A stretch of 64,000 nucleotides of DNA from an uncultured delta proteobacterium (GTDB lineage Bacteria; Desulfobacterota; Syntrophia; Syntrophales; Smithellaceae): positions 58,577 through 122,576 of the forward strand of contig CAIVQG010000072.1 of NCBI GenBank assembly GCA_903907985.1, given 5' to 3'. The first letter of the stretch is position 1, and each line of letters begins with the position of its first letter. A program made the translations under genes and the position numbers. Shown one piece after another: positions 8,295 to 17,998 of the stretch. The notes beneath the pieces are model-generated. The model was not told where the DNA came from. It did not search any database and saw nothing but the letters and a program-made list of their open reading frames with translations.

Positions 8295-10430
8295 TTATTT
8301 TTGATGCGTCTTCTTCCGCCTCTCCTTTAAAAACAGCACCCTATCTGACAGCATTTTAAAAGCCCTTATGGCGCGACGCGGAGAGACGAATACCGGAATA
8401 CTATTCATTTCCAGTGCTTTCGTAAATTTATCTATAACTTCCTGATTTCCCCCCAGAAAAGCCCCAAACATTGGTTTTTTCGGATGAGCTTTTCTAATAG
8501 GTGCGATTATTTCGATCGGATCGAAGTCTGACTCCGGGATGAGAACAAAAACGAGTAAAATGGCATCAATGTTGTTTTGCTCGATAATTGCCTCGCTGAT
8601 AACTTTATAAGCCTCCGCTCCACCGGCTTTTTCAATGGCCGACCACATATCAACCGGATTTCTCAAAGGTGCCCAAGGGGGAGCTATCGTCCTGATTCTT
8701 TTTTCGGTCTCTGGTGTCAGCGCAGGCAAAATAATTCCGTATTCCGCAGCGGCATCTGCCGACATCACACACCCGACGCCGGTAATCGAAACGACTCCGA
8801 GACGATTCCCCTCTGGTAGCGGACAGAAGGAGAACACCTTTGCTGCTTCAAGAAGGTCCGGGAAATCATCTACTAGCGTCGCGCCACATTTTTCCAAAAC
8901 AGCGTTATAGACTGCGAAATCACCTGCCATTGTTCCTGTATGACTGGCAGTGGCCCTGCTCCCCTCAGTAGTCCGCCCTCCTTTTAAAACGATGAACGGC
9001 TTAGCGGCTGCCGCCTCGCTCGCCGCTTCAATGAACGCCGCCCCGTTGGCGGTGCCTTCAAGATAAGCAGCAATCACCCGTGTTTTCTTATCCCGCGTAA
9101 AATATTTAAGCAGATGTATTTCGTTAACATCGGCCTTGTTGCCGATGCAAGCTACTGCCGAGAGACGGAAATTTTCCCGCGTCGCTACAATATCCGCAGT
9201 TCCACTGGCGAAGACACCCGTCTGACCAAAAAGCGCAATGTCGCCTGATTCAAGCTTGTGCAGGGTCGTTATAGAAGTAACAAGTCCCAGAATCGGCGTT
9301 ATAGTTCCGATTGAGTTTGGCCCCAATACTCTTACACCAGCCTTTCTTGCTTTCTCTATGATTTTTGCCTCCAGCAAAGCGCCGTCAGCGCCTTGGTCGG
9401 AAAAACCTCCGCTGGCAATTATTATATTTTTCACACCTTTATCGATGCATTTTTTCAATTCCTTCTCGACAGCAATATTTGGAATAATGAATACGACGAG
9501 TTCAGGAACCTCTGGCAATTTGTCTATTGTCGCGAATGACTTCAATCCGCACACATCAGATCCGTGGGGATTAATAGGATATATTTTCCCCTTATAGTCG
9601 AATGTTAAAAGATTTTTAACTATGATATTGCCACCCTTGTGAGGCGAAGAACTAGCGCCAATTACAGCTATCGATCGCGCTTCGAAAAACCGAGATATGT
9701 CGGTAGAATAATCTTGCAGAACCGCTTTCTTCTGCTCCGTTTTTTGAAGAGTAACCAGTGCGTCAACTGCGCAGACTCCATCTTCGTTGGCAAATAGAGG
9801 ATTGATTTCAATTTCCCTGATTCGCCCGTCGGACTCGTATGCTGAAATCATTTTTTCAATTGTTTTAAATAGTCCCCTTACGTCAATCCCCTTCTTCCCC
9901 CTTGCTCCGAAAATCAGCTTAGCCCCTTTCAGAGTCTTAATCCGGTCAACAAAATCCGCGTAACCAATTGGAGGTATCAGAATAATCTTATCCGACAAGA
10001 TCTCCGTAAATATCCCTCCTATTCCAATTAAAGCTATCGGTCCGAAAACAGGATCGCGAACGATGCCGGCTATTAATTCCAATGACGGGAACTCCTGCTT
10101 CTCAATTAAAAACTGAGCGTCAGCAAGCCCGGTATTTTTTCTTATTCTCTTCAAGGCTTCGATCAGCTTTTTCTCGCTGTCGATTCCTGCCTCGATTCCC
10201 CCGCTGTCACTTTTATGCAGAAGGTTTTCTGATGAAATTTTTACTACAACCGGCATGCCAATTTTTCGGGCACACGCAAGGGCTTCCGCCTGATTTTGGC
10301 ACAGTCCACCATCAGGCACATTTATTCCAATTTCTCGCAAAAGCAACTTGGACTCATATTCGCTTAATGCTTGCCTGCCCTCATCAACATAACTATTAAT
10401 TATCTTACCAACTCGATTAATTTTAGACAT
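8295..10430 (-). CDS. NDP-forming acyl-CoA synthetase (ATP-grasp plus CoA ligase)
   Basis: The product is about 711 residues, a single-chain enzyme of the ADP-forming acetyl-CoA synthetase family. An ATP-grasp beta-type domain comes first (VVVKISSENLLHKSDSGG, about 65-82), then a CoA-binding Rossmann domain (IAVIGASSSPHKGGNII) and the succinyl-CoA-ligase-like part with the phosphohistidine motif SHTGTMAG. Such enzymes convert acyl-CoA, ADP and phosphate to acid plus ATP, or the reverse, useful in an anaerobe that conserves energy from acyl-CoA. The ATG at 10430 has AGAGGT upstream; a GTG at 10436 is the alternative. A clear promoter of the dispersed type lies at 10506-10534. Confidence 0.9.
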   Translation of the reverse strand: MSKINRVGKIINSYVDEGRQALSEYESKLLLREIGINVPDGGLCQNQAEALACARKIGMPVVVKISSENLLHKSDSGGIEAGIDSEKKLIEALKRIRKNTGLADAQFLIEKQEFPSLELIAGIVRDPVFGPIALIGIGGIFTEILSDKIILIPPIGYADFVDRIKTLKGAKLIFGARGKKGIDVRGLFKTIEKMISAYESDGRIREIEINPLFANEDGVCAVDALVTLQKTEQKKAVLQDYSTDISRFFEARSIAVIGASSSPHKGGNIIVKNLLTFDYKGKIYPINPHGSDVCGLKSFATIDKLPEVPELVVFIIPNIAVEKELKKCIDKGVKNIIIASGGFSDQGADGALLEAKIIEKARKAGVRVLGPNSIGTITPILGLVTSITTLHKLESGDIALFGQTGVFASGTADIVATRENFRLSAVACIGNKADVNEIHLLKYFTRDKKTRVIAAYLEGTANGAAFIEAASEAAAAKPFIVLKGGRTTEGSRATASHTGTMAGDFAVYNAVLEKCGATLVDDFPDLLEAAKVFSFCPLPEGNRLGVVSITGVGCVMSADAAAEYGIILPALTPETEKRIRTIAPPWAPLRNPVDMWSAIEKAGGAEAYKVISEAIIEQNNIDAILLVFVLIPESDFDPIEIIAPIRKAHPKKPMFGAFLGGNQEVIDKFTKALEMNSIPVFVSPRRAIRAFKMLSDRVLFLKERRKKTHQK

Positions 10431-10505
10431 CCTCACTTCACCTCTTTGCGAAAGACGTTGATTCTAATCTATTTGATTGATGATAACTTCCTTTTTGTGG
10501 TGGAA

Positions 10506-10534
10506 ACTATAGGAAACGCGGTTTTGCATGTCAA
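10506..10534 (-). promoter_or_regulatory. Sigma-70-type promoter, dispersed family copy
   Basis: On the minus strand TTGACA and TATAGT are separated by 17 bases, and the spacer ends in GCGTTTCC. It points at the acyl-CoA synthetase gene 76 bases downstream. Sequence upstream (GATTCCC) and downstream (CCACAAAAAGGA) is shared with other copies in the window. Confidence 0.75.
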
Positions 10535-10654
10535 GGGAATCTTCTTTAACTAATGTTGGTACGGATGCTTGTCATGGGTTGTGAATTGCGTTTATTACCG
10601 ATTGAAGCCCGAAGCGGCAGCGCCGAATCAAACCGGACTGACCTCAGATCGGTA

Positions 10655-12007
10655 TTATTTTAATTCCAGTTGATTCGCCTTGTTATACTCAACACGTTCT
10701 TCATTATATTTGCCGAGAGCATGATAAGCCATACCGCGGCATTTATAAGCATATGCATTTGGGGGATTCAGTTCGATTGATTTAGTGTACTCAACAAGCG
10801 CTTCATTATATTTGCCAAGAGCATGATAGGCCATCCCGCGGTTGAGATAAGCATCTGCATATTTGGGATTTAGTTCAATTGATTTATTGTATTCAAAAAG
10901 CGCTTCAATATATTTACCAAGTATGTGATAGGTGACTCCGCGACTGTTATAAGGACCTGCATCCTTAGGATTCAGTTCAGTCGATTTATTATAATCAACT
11001 AATGCTTCATTATATTTACCAAGCACATGATAAGCCATCCCGCGGTTATTATAAGCATCTGCATATTTGGGATTCAGATCAATTGCCTTGTTGTATTCAA
11101 AAAGTGCTTCAATATATTTACCAATTATATGATAGGTAATTCCACGACTGTTATAAGGACCTGCATCTTGGGGATTCAGTTCAGTCGATTTATTGTAATC
11201 AGCGAATGCTTCATTATATTTACCAAGCACATGATAAGCCATCCCCCGGTTGTTATAGGCATCTGCATATTTGGGATTTAGTTCAATTGCTTTGTTGTAA
11301 TCAACAATTGCTTCATTATATTTACCGAGCAGATGATATGTAACGCCGCGGTTGTTATAAGCTAAATCAAACTTCGGATTTAATTCAATTGCTTTGGTGT
11401 AATCAGCAATTGCTGTTTTGAAATCACCTTGAATATGATTTTTATATCCACTTTCCAGCCATTCAAATGCAGAAAGTTCTTTTATTGACTTATCATATCT
11501 TTTTTGAACCTGCTGTTTTGCATTACCCTTTGCCAGTGCCAGTTCCTCTCTCAGTTTCTTGTTCTCTTCCAATATAGCATCTGCTCTCTTCTTGGTTTCC
11601 TCCAGTTCCCGTGATTTATCACGGTCTTTACGGAGATTGTCTATTGATTTGATCACATCATTTTCATCTGCGACGATCTTTGTTTTTATCCAATATTTTT
11701 CACCATTCCATTTTTCATCTATAATCTCAGTCTTTACTATACCTGCTGTTAATGAGGTAATCTGATCTTTTGTAAGTTGAAAATTCTTCACTTCAGTTAT
11801 ACTTTCCAGATATGTTCCCAACTCTTCCAAGAGTAGTCTTTTCACTTCTCTCATTGCAGTAACACGACTGGAGTTTCTGCTATCATCTTCACTTGCCTGA
11901 TAGGTGTATTCCTTGATGAATATCTTTGTTTCGGCAAAAGCACAATTTGGAATTAATAAGATAAGCAGAAAAGAGATCAATGTACTGCGTGTTAGTCTGG
12001 ATTTCAT
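10655..12007 (-). CDS. Exported protein with eight TPR repeats
   Basis: This 450-residue protein has a signal peptide (hydrophobic 9-22, cut after AFA), an N-terminal domain of about 100 residues, a coiled coil (about 130-165) and eight 34-residue TPRs from residue 182 to the C-terminus. Each TPR follows the pattern YNxRGxxYHxLGKYxEAxxxYNKxxELNP. Repeats 3-4 and 5-6 form a near-identical 68-residue tandem pair. TPR scaffolds bind proteins, here in the periplasm or outside. The ATG has AGAGAGG upstream. No operon partner is evident, and the binding target is unknown. Confidence 0.88.
   Translation of the reverse strand: MKSRLTRSTLISFLLILLIPNCAFAETKIFIKEYTYQASEDDSRNSSRVTAMREVKRLLLEELGTYLESITEVKNFQLTKDQITSLTAGIVKTEIIDEKWNGEKYWIKTKIVADENDVIKSIDNLRKDRDKSRELEETKKRADAILEENKKLREELALAKGNAKQQVQKRYDKSIKELSAFEWLESGYKNHIQGDFKTAIADYTKAIELNPKFDLAYNNRGVTYHLLGKYNEAIVDYNKAIELNPKYADAYNNRGMAYHVLGKYNEAFADYNKSTELNPQDAGPYNSRGITYHIIGKYIEALFEYNKAIDLNPKYADAYNNRGMAYHVLGKYNEALVDYNKSTELNPKDAGPYNSRGVTYHILGKYIEALFEYNKSIELNPKYADAYLNRGMAYHALGKYNEALVEYTKSIELNPPNAYAYKCRGMAYHALGKYNEERVEYNKANQLELK
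10853..11260 (-). repeat. Two tandem 204-bp units within the TPR gene
   Basis: Positions 10853-11056 and 11057-11260 each encode two alternating TPRs (AYNNRGMAYH type then PYNSRG type) and are alike at both DNA and protein level. The double-TPR period shows a recent duplication of a two-repeat unit. Confidence 0.75.
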
Positions 12008-12332
12008 TGATATGAACCTCTCTAAAATAATTATATTTTAATACATCTTTGATAAAGACGTAGCAAGGTATTTAATGATTGTCGTTCGAAAGGACACCTG
12101 GCAGCAAAAATCCCGCCTGTTCTATTTCAGGAAGGACCGAACAAAATTTAATCACTGATTTTTCAAAATCACTGAACCGGCGGAAACGCTTACTGCACTC
12201 ACAATCAAACGAAAGGCGAGCGGCATATCCAACCGACAAATTGCTATTTAGTCGGCAATGGGGACACCTGGTTCTGGCACGATTCTGTTATATAGCCTGT
12301 CCCTACATTGCTATTGCAGAGCGTGAAGTGGA
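12008..12332. other. Intergenic, nothing recognised
   Basis: Between two leftward exported-protein genes. A rightward frame at 12079-12336 lacks a ribosome site and has no protein-like composition, so I leave it out. A TATAAT-like hexamer on the minus strand near 12030 could serve the TPR gene, but no -35 box at proper distance is seen. Confidence 0.3.
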
Positions 12333-12677
12333 CTAGGGTATATTGTGTACTTGGCCGTCCGTATCGTAACAAGTAAGTTCTCCCGAAAATGAGCTTCCGT
12401 CCGCCGGGTAACACGTCCAACATTTGCCCTTGCAATCTGAGGCATACTTCTCATTACACTCGTTGGCATATTTGGCATAATTCGTATGTTTGCAATCATC
12501 ACATCCCAACGGAAAATAAAAGCATTGCCCCATAGATACTTTGCCCGCGCTGTTTTTGGAACCTCTGTCTTTCATGCAGTGCAATGTTTTATCTGAGCAT
12601 TCGGCGTAACTATAAGGTCCACAAAATACAGTAACAAAAGCCAAAACAATAATTAGACATCCAAATAATCTTTTCAT
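12333..12677 (-). CDS. Small secreted Cys-rich protein
   Basis: This 114-residue protein has a clear signal peptide (hydrophobic 5-19, cut near SYAEC). The mature part has eleven cysteines, many in pairs (GCDDCKH, CKGKCWTC), suggesting disulfides or metal binding in the periplasm. I do not recognise a family. It sits among other small exported genes read leftward. A weak AGAAGAGAA ribosome site precedes the ATG. Confidence 0.65.
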   Translation of the reverse strand: MKRLFGCLIIVLAFVTVFCGPYSYAECSDKTLHCMKDRGSKNSAGKVSMGQCFYFPLGCDDCKHTNYAKYANECNEKYASDCKGKCWTCYPADGSSFSGELTCYDTDGQVHNIP

Positions 12678-12741
12678 TTTCGTTCTCTTCTGTAGGGGCA
12701 GAGCACTATGTAGTCACCAAGGTCCATCATTTTCTATATTC

Positions 12742-13128
12742 TTAATCTGCTACTTTCTCAAGATAGCCTATTCCTTCGCAGGTCGCAAGATCAATATCTA
12801 CGACACAGCGGAGGTTAACGGAATTTAATTTAGTATCACCGACTAAGCGCACCTTACCTCTGGCTGTTTCAAAATTCCCATTAGAAAAGATGCAGTACCG
12901 ACGATCCAGTTGAACACTTACTTCTGTACCAGTGCTCTTAAACGTTACATGGACATAGTCTCTGCCGATACATTCTTTTAGCGCTTTCGCTGTTTTTTCA
13001 GGCCGTACCGTTTCTATAGTTTGTGGTAGCTTCAGTCTTTCTATCAGCAAGTCCAAGGCAAAGCCAGAGAGGGAGAAGCTGCAACAAAATACGCATATCG
13101 CCAGAAGGGAAAGAACTTTGATTTTCAC
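12742..13128 (-). CDS. Small exported protein, function unknown
   Basis: The frame is open from 13239, but the likely start is GTG at 13128, since GAGGAG lies six bases upstream and the signal peptide (VKIKVLSLLAICVFCC, cut near GFA) begins there. The product is about 128 residues, with Cys pairs in the mature domain. A strong promoter of the dispersed family is at 13177-13205, leaving a leader of about 42 bases. Family not recognised. Confidence 0.65.
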   Translation of the reverse strand: MKIKVLSLLAICVFCCSFSLSGFALDLLIERLKLPQTIETVRPEKTAKALKECIGRDYVHVTFKSTGTEVSVQLDRRYCIFSNGNFETARGKVRLVGDTKLNSVNLRCVVDIDLATCEGIGYLEKVAD

Positions 13129-13176
13129 AATGAACTCCTCGCATGATTTCTTTAAGAACTTCCTTTTGTGGGATGA

Positions 13177-13205
13177 AGCATAAGAAACGCCCTTTCGTAT
13201 GTCAA
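13177..13205 (-). promoter_or_regulatory. Sigma-70-type promoter, dispersed family copy
   Basis: On the minus strand TTGACA, a 17-base spacer ending in GCGTTTCT, then TATGCT. It is followed by CCCACAAAAGGAAGTTC, shared with other copies. It drives the small exported protein that starts at 13128. Confidence 0.75.
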
Positions 13206-13332
13206 GGTAATCTTGTGCGTAATGCGTGCAGGTGCACAAGAATGTGTGTTAAAAAGTATTAGATGAAAAGCCCGGCTTGGCCTGGGGCAGCAAATTGACG
13301 GTAATTCCAGGTATTGCTACCCAACGCCAGGA

Positions 13333-13830
13333 TCAGCGGGCCACGCAACGGACTGCATAGCAGGGGTTATAGCGATTGGCCTGGGCACTGCCGCCGTTAC
13401 AGTTGTATGCATCGGCATTGTCCCATCCTTCGTTGAATGAGCCGGACCAATAATACTCCCCGTGAAAATTCGGCAGGACTATCCGCCGACCTCCATCATT
13501 ACAATTATGAAAATCCTGTTTTGATGGCAAGGTACCACCCAACTTCGCACAGATTTGCATACCGTCAAATTGGCTGGCAATGGTGATGCGATCGCCCCAG
13601 ATCACTCCATCCGGCGCCCTCCATGCCTCGCCGAAACCGGAACGCTCAACGCGTTCGAAGATCCACCAATTCTCTACACTGCATCTGAAGCCAACTGCTA
13701 CGGTACGAAGGTTGACATTATGGCAATCCGGAAGACTCGAGGCCGCCCACGTTGAACTCTGGCTCACGCTCAACAAGAATGCCGCCAGGATTACTGTTAG
13801 CCCTAGTCGAGTTGATATCGTCTTATTCAT
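13333..13830 (-). CDS. Exported DUF1566-like (Lcl C-terminal) protein
   Basis: This 165-residue protein has a signal peptide (hydrophobic 9-23, cut after TWA). The mature part has the pattern of the DUF1566/Lcl C-terminal domain: WRAPDG, LPSKQDF, YYWSGS and a terminal AVRCVAR. Such domains resemble lectin or FGE-like folds and are common in secreted or surface proteins of deltaproteobacteria. The ATG follows AAAGGAGAG. The gene stands alone, and its role is unknown. Confidence 0.75.
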   Translation of the reverse strand: MNKTISTRLGLTVILAAFLLSVSQSSTWAASSLPDCHNVNLRTVAVGFRCSVENWWIFERVERSGFGEAWRAPDGVIWGDRITIASQFDGMQICAKLGGTLPSKQDFHNCNDGGRRIVLPNFHGEYYWSGSFNEGWDNADAYNCNGGSAQANRYNPCYAVRCVAR

Positions 13831-14090
13831 AGGTCTCTCCTTTGAGGTCGCTTTCCTAATTCAATTACCAATTTCCCAAGATCGTCGAACGTGCTGATCA
13901 GAGGCGGCTGAGGCTGTCCGTTGCCTAACATGTTTACGAGAGGTACTCCATCAATAATTCAATACATCCCGTTGTTCATCAACTTTTTCCTTGATGATTG
14001 TAAATCCATAACAACGCTAATGGCGGCGGGAAATGGAATAGAGGGTGGCGGAATGATACGATCAGCCCGACTGGTTGCCGGAGGAATAAA

Positions 14091-14993
14091 TCAGCTTTTC
14101 ATCCCTGCTACAAGCCTGATCTGGGCGCTGAGGTTGGTGAGGTAGGCGTTCCGCTCCTGCTTGATGACGCCGCGTTCGTCGTACTCCTTTCTCACCATGG
14201 TCAGGGTGGCCTGCTCAATGTCGCTATTGGCCTGGTCAAGATAAGACTCGATGAGCGTGCGGAAGGCCGGCGTGGCGGCCAGCGAGCTGCGGATAAAGTC
14301 AGCTGCATCGTCATCCGTAAGAACACAGCCGTGGCCCAGGCAAAGGTATTGTGGCTGGAGTGAAATGATCTTTTCCAGGGACGCGAGGTAGTCGTCATAG
14401 GAGGTGAGGAAGCAAGCCTGGATGCCATTGCCTTCCTTGCCCTCGGGAAGACCGGCTGCCTCGCCCGCGAAGATGGTCCTGATCTCGGGGAAATAGAAAG
14501 CGAGTGAATCCTTTGTGTGGCCCGGCACCTCGTAGACATGGCAGGTGAGCCCGCCCAGGTCTATCTCGTCGCCATCCTTCAGTATATGCTCGGTCTCCAT
14601 GGTTGTGATGGTGACATCCTCGTCAGCGGTGATGTCCTTGAAAAAACCGCGCTGCACATCACTCAGACGGTTCATCATGGCAATGACCGAATCTTTGCGC
14701 ATGAGTGCGCTTACGCGCTCGTGTGCACCGAGACCGAGTCCGGGTATCATGCGCTTCAGGTATGGGGCCGCGCCCAGGTGGTCGTAGTGGGAATGGGTAA
14801 CGAAGAGAAAATCGAGCTTCTGCGAATCTCCCAGGATAGTGCTGACATCTTTCATATAGAGAGGACCCATGAGGTTCATGCCTGCCTCGATCATGAGGCT
14901 CTTCTCCCTGCCCCGCATCACATAGCCGGGATAGTACGGATTTCCTGCCACATGGATGTGGTCATTGATGCGTCCTGTTGCGAGCTGCTTCAT
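14091..14993 (-). CDS. Metallo-beta-lactamase-fold hydrolase
   Basis: This 300-residue cytoplasmic protein carries the metal-binding motif THSHYDHLG (about 67-75), a third His in PGHTKDSL, and GHGCV later. The layout matches the glyoxalase-II-like or flavoprotein-like MBL superfamily rather than a true beta-lactamase, since there is no signal peptide. The C-terminal 60 residues are helical. GGAGAAAG precedes the ATG. The substrate is not predictable; thioester hydrolysis is one option given the acyl-CoA genes elsewhere. Confidence 0.87.
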   Translation of the reverse strand: MKQLATGRINDHIHVAGNPYYPGYVMRGREKSLMIEAGMNLMGPLYMKDVSTILGDSQKLDFLFVTHSHYDHLGAAPYLKRMIPGLGLGAHERVSALMRKDSVIAMMNRLSDVQRGFFKDITADEDVTITTMETEHILKDGDEIDLGGLTCHVYEVPGHTKDSLAFYFPEIRTIFAGEAAGLPEGKEGNGIQACFLTSYDDYLASLEKIISLQPQYLCLGHGCVLTDDDAADFIRSSLAATPAFRTLIESYLDQANSDIEQATLTMVRKEYDERGVIKQERNAYLTNLSAQIRLVAGMKS

Positions 14994-15426
14994 GGCATTC
15001 TTTCTCCTGGAGGAATTATCATACGGAAATCGGTACCATATTCACATGGATTTCATCAAGGTGAGAATTCTAAAGACTGAGGATATCTAGATATTAAGTT
15101 GCTATATTCTGGATATGTAATTTCGGCGGAAGCATATAAGACTTGATTTATCATGGCATGCATTTTTACTTCATCAATCTAACTGTTAGCTATTTCTACA
15201 GCATAATTGACACAAAATAAAGTACCTGTTATTGATCAGTTCGTAATGTTGCCTGCTGATAAAAGTGTGAAAAAAACGACATGACAGCAAGACATTCATG
15301 ATGTTGGACAAATTAATACACTTTTACTGTACAAAATAAGCCTGACCAAACTTCAGTATAAATCCGGTCCCCTAGATATATTCCTCATGCCGGAGGCTAA
15401 CCTTTGCGTAATGCAGGTATATTTGT
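14994..15426. other. AT-rich intergenic region, no gene seen
   Basis: This stretch is AT-rich compared with its neighbours and has no plausible ORF on either strand. AAAAGTGT near 15258 and ACACTTTT near 15315 are inverted copies about 50 bases apart. I see no clear promoter, terminator or tRNA. Confidence 0.3.
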
Positions 15427-16500
15427 CTACAATTTTTCGTTTCCGCACATCCACCTCGGAGGTGATGGAAAATACGGCACTTCATTTAGCTTCAGATCAT
15501 ATCCGAGTATCGATCCCTCATTTTTGATTTCCAGTTGCGTTTTGCAGAAAGCACAATATTCACCGTAGAGTCTACTGATCTTTTCATATCCAGGCTGGTT
15601 TAGAAGTGTCTTCCCGGCAGGAGCACCTCCCATCCGACATGCATAGACGACAGGTATGCCGACTACCGTGAGACCGTCAGCGATCTGCACAAGAGAAACC
15701 GTGCCATAATCGATGCCGATTCCCAAGCCAACATTTGTGGGCATCGAAACGAACGAACTCCGGAATTCATAAAATTTCTCCTGGAAGACCTTGTGACAGA
15801 GATCGGCGGTAGTGATCGTATAATAACCGGCATCTTCACCGGAGAAAAAATCTGGGAAAAAGGCGAGAATACCGTCGCCGGTAAATTTATCAAACACGCC
15901 GTAATGTTCCTTGACGATAGATTCAAGGTCTTTACATAGTTCTGTCATAAAGTGTGCATATTGATATGGACTCCGGGCCTTGAACATTAGTTCCGTAGAC
16001 CGCCTGATATCAGCTGACAGCACAAAAGCATTGCATTCCTCGGCCTCCAGGAACTGCTTCTGGAACTCACCGGACTCGAGAAGAAGCTTTTGTGCAAATT
16101 CATTTACCCGTGTGAGAAGAAAGCTCAGCCTTTCCTTCTCGGAGAGTTGACATATTGTTGATTGCAATTCTTCAATGGCTTTGGTTCTTTTCTCGTTGTT
16201 TCCGACAATGTCAAGTATTTCCGATGCCTTGTCTTCTACCGAGCGGCGTAGGTGGGCGATTGCCTCATCAAGTTTACGAGCCTTGGCGACAATTTCCCCG
16301 TCGAAATGATTTATCTTAGAGGTTGGATTGATATTCTGTAGGTAATTGACGAGATTTTGTCTTATATTAAAAATCAAGTCCTTCCTAGCATCGAATTCAA
16401 CAATCACCGACAGCAACTGCTCTACGGCGCTTTTTCCTCTGTGAGAGGATTTCAATGTACTTGCCCCTTCTTTTGTATATTCAACTAAGTGATCCACCAT
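15427..16500 (-). CDS. Class III adenylate/guanylate cyclase-domain protein
   Basis: This 357-residue soluble protein has a helical, partly coiled-coil N-terminal half (1-160) and a class III nucleotidyl cyclase domain. The first metal-binding Asp is in LSADIRRSTELM and the second in FDKFTGDGILAFF, so both metal ligands are present. No membrane span or known sensor domain is seen. It probably makes cAMP or cGMP; I did not resolve the base-specifying residues. The gene stands alone with a weak AGAGAG ribosome site. Confidence 0.85.
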   Translation of the reverse strand: MVDHLVEYTKEGASTLKSSHRGKSAVEQLLSVIVEFDARKDLIFNIRQNLVNYLQNINPTSKINHFDGEIVAKARKLDEAIAHLRRSVEDKASEILDIVGNNEKRTKAIEELQSTICQLSEKERLSFLLTRVNEFAQKLLLESGEFQKQFLEAEECNAFVLSADIRRSTELMFKARSPYQYAHFMTELCKDLESIVKEHYGVFDKFTGDGILAFFPDFFSGEDAGYYTITTADLCHKVFQEKFYEFRSSFVSMPTNVGLGIGIDYGTVSLVQIADGLTVVGIPVVYACRMGGAPAGKTLLNQPGYEKISRLYGEYCAFCKTQLEIKNEGSILGYDLKLNEVPYFPSPPRWMCGNEKL

Positions 16501-16743
16501 ATATATCGATCTCTCTTTATGTGTTTATGCCATTATTATTGAAAAAGCATTTACGAACCTTCACTGCAACTTGGTTAAGAATAATTCCTAACGGGGGCGA
16601 TAATTATTTCAGTTAGTGAGGCCGAATTTATTGAAAAAGTCAATATAAAAAGCCCATTGATATCCATTTGAAAGGATGCATGAAAGTCAGAATTGTCACA
16701 TGCTTGACTTCAAGGAAGGAAGAAATAGATCATTTGCCGTACT

Positions 16744-17805
16744 TTATTGCTTAGCAGGTATCCGTAAATCCCTCTTCAAGAATCCATCCACCAGCTCTCT
16801 GAGCTTATCCGACTCGCAGAGGAATGCCAGATGCCCGCAATCACCGGTCAGTTCCGCTGTTTCAGCTTTCAGGAGCCGGGCAAATGTCCTGGCGGGCTCC
16901 GGGTAGATGATCTGATCCTGTGTGGTCGAGATGATCATGGCTTCAGCATGCACGGCTTTCGCCGCCCTTTCTGATGAGCCATCAAATTTCTTAAGAATGT
17001 CCTGATTCATGATGGCCTTCACCTGCCAGGCCCAGTCGGTAGGATTGTATTTAAGGAAGCTCTTTTCCAGATTGCTAAGAAACTCGGGAACCGCAGCGGG
17101 CCTGGTTGCCGCTACGCGGAAACGGGGGGTCCATAAAAGCAGGGCATGCATCGGAGCCAGAGCTTTCATCGCGGAATGTCCATTTTGGCAACTACGGACA
17201 TTCTCGATAACAGCCAATTCGGCGGACCAGACAAGCAGGTCATTGGAGGTCATCCAGGGCGACCCGGCGATCGGAATTACCTTGTCCATAAAATCAGGAT
17301 ATAAAACCATCCACTGGAAAGCCTGCATCCCGCCCAGTGACATTCCGATCACAGCGTGCAGGCGGTGGATATTCAGATGCCGGGTCAAAAGTAAATGTTG
17401 AGCACGGACTATATCACTTATGGAGAATTGAGGGAAAGCCCGGTCCGGTTGCATAGCACTGTTGGAGGGAGATGACGATACGCCATTGCCCAACGAATCG
17501 ACGGCAATTATGTAATACTTGGAACTGTCGATTACTTTTCCGGGGCCAATGATTCCCAGATCGATAAGTTCTTGCGAAGTTCCTGCCAGCCAGGTCGGAA
17601 TCAAAATCGTGTTGGACTTTTGCGGGTTAACTTTCCCGAGGATGCGGTAGGCCAGCCGGCATTCCTTGATGACCGCTCCGTTCTCCAACTGAAAATCACC
17701 CAGATCTGCATGACGAAGGTTTTCATCGCCCCAGACGGCGCCCCATATCAAGAGCAGCATTGCACTCACAAGGATAATCTGAATCCGTCTTTTTTTAAGC
17801 AGCAT
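16744..17805 (-). CDS. Exported MetX-like alpha/beta hydrolase
   Basis: This 353-residue protein has an N-terminal hydrophobic segment (9-24, probably a signal peptide) and an alpha/beta-hydrolase fold resembling homoserine O-acetyltransferase. The nucleophile is in GMSLGGMQ, the Asp in STTQDQIIYP, and the His in GDCGHLAF. True MetX is cytoplasmic, so an exported member more likely acts as an esterase or acyltransferase on an outside substrate. The neighbours do not suggest methionine synthesis. Confidence 0.82.
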   Translation of the reverse strand: MLLKKRRIQIILVSAMLLLIWGAVWGDENLRHADLGDFQLENGAVIKECRLAYRILGKVNPQKSNTILIPTWLAGTSQELIDLGIIGPGKVIDSSKYYIIAVDSLGNGVSSSPSNSAMQPDRAFPQFSISDIVRAQHLLLTRHLNIHRLHAVIGMSLGGMQAFQWMVLYPDFMDKVIPIAGSPWMTSNDLLVWSAELAVIENVRSCQNGHSAMKALAPMHALLLWTPRFRVAATRPAAVPEFLSNLEKSFLKYNPTDWAWQVKAIMNQDILKKFDGSSERAAKAVHAEAMIISTTQDQIIYPEPARTFARLLKAETAELTGDCGHLAFLCESDKLRELVDGFLKRDLRIPAKQ

Positions 17806-17998
17806 ATTGGCATCCCTATATTTGATCTGACAATTCCATCCCGAATGATTATAAATTCAGAACGTTCTTTAAGTGAAGTTCAAGGCGGTAGAAACTTGCG
17901 ACTTCGAACTGGTAAAAAATTGCGACACAAGGTCAGTTACAGAAAAAACTGCTTACCGACTCCATCAAACACTCCATGCAACTAAAGCGGAAGTGAGA

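Noticed and set aside
10853-11260. The 204-base tandem units considered as a CRISPR or minisatellite array
   Set aside because: They are in frame within a TPR gene and have no spacers.
12270-12300. TGGCACGATTCTGTT as a sigma-54 site
   Set aside because: The -12 GC is missing and no rightward gene follows.
12079-12336. 85-residue rightward ORF in a gene gap
   Set aside because: No ribosome site, odd composition and overlap with the end of the Cys-rich gene.
16264-16330. Possible transmembrane or HAMP region in the nucleotide cyclase
   Set aside because: The segment is charged and helical, without a hydrophobic run long enough to span the membrane.
17880-17960. Repeated TTGCGAC words (AACTTGCGACTTCG, AAAATTGCGACAC) that look like insertion-sequence debris
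   Set aside because: Too short, with no inverted ends or transposase fragment, to support a call.
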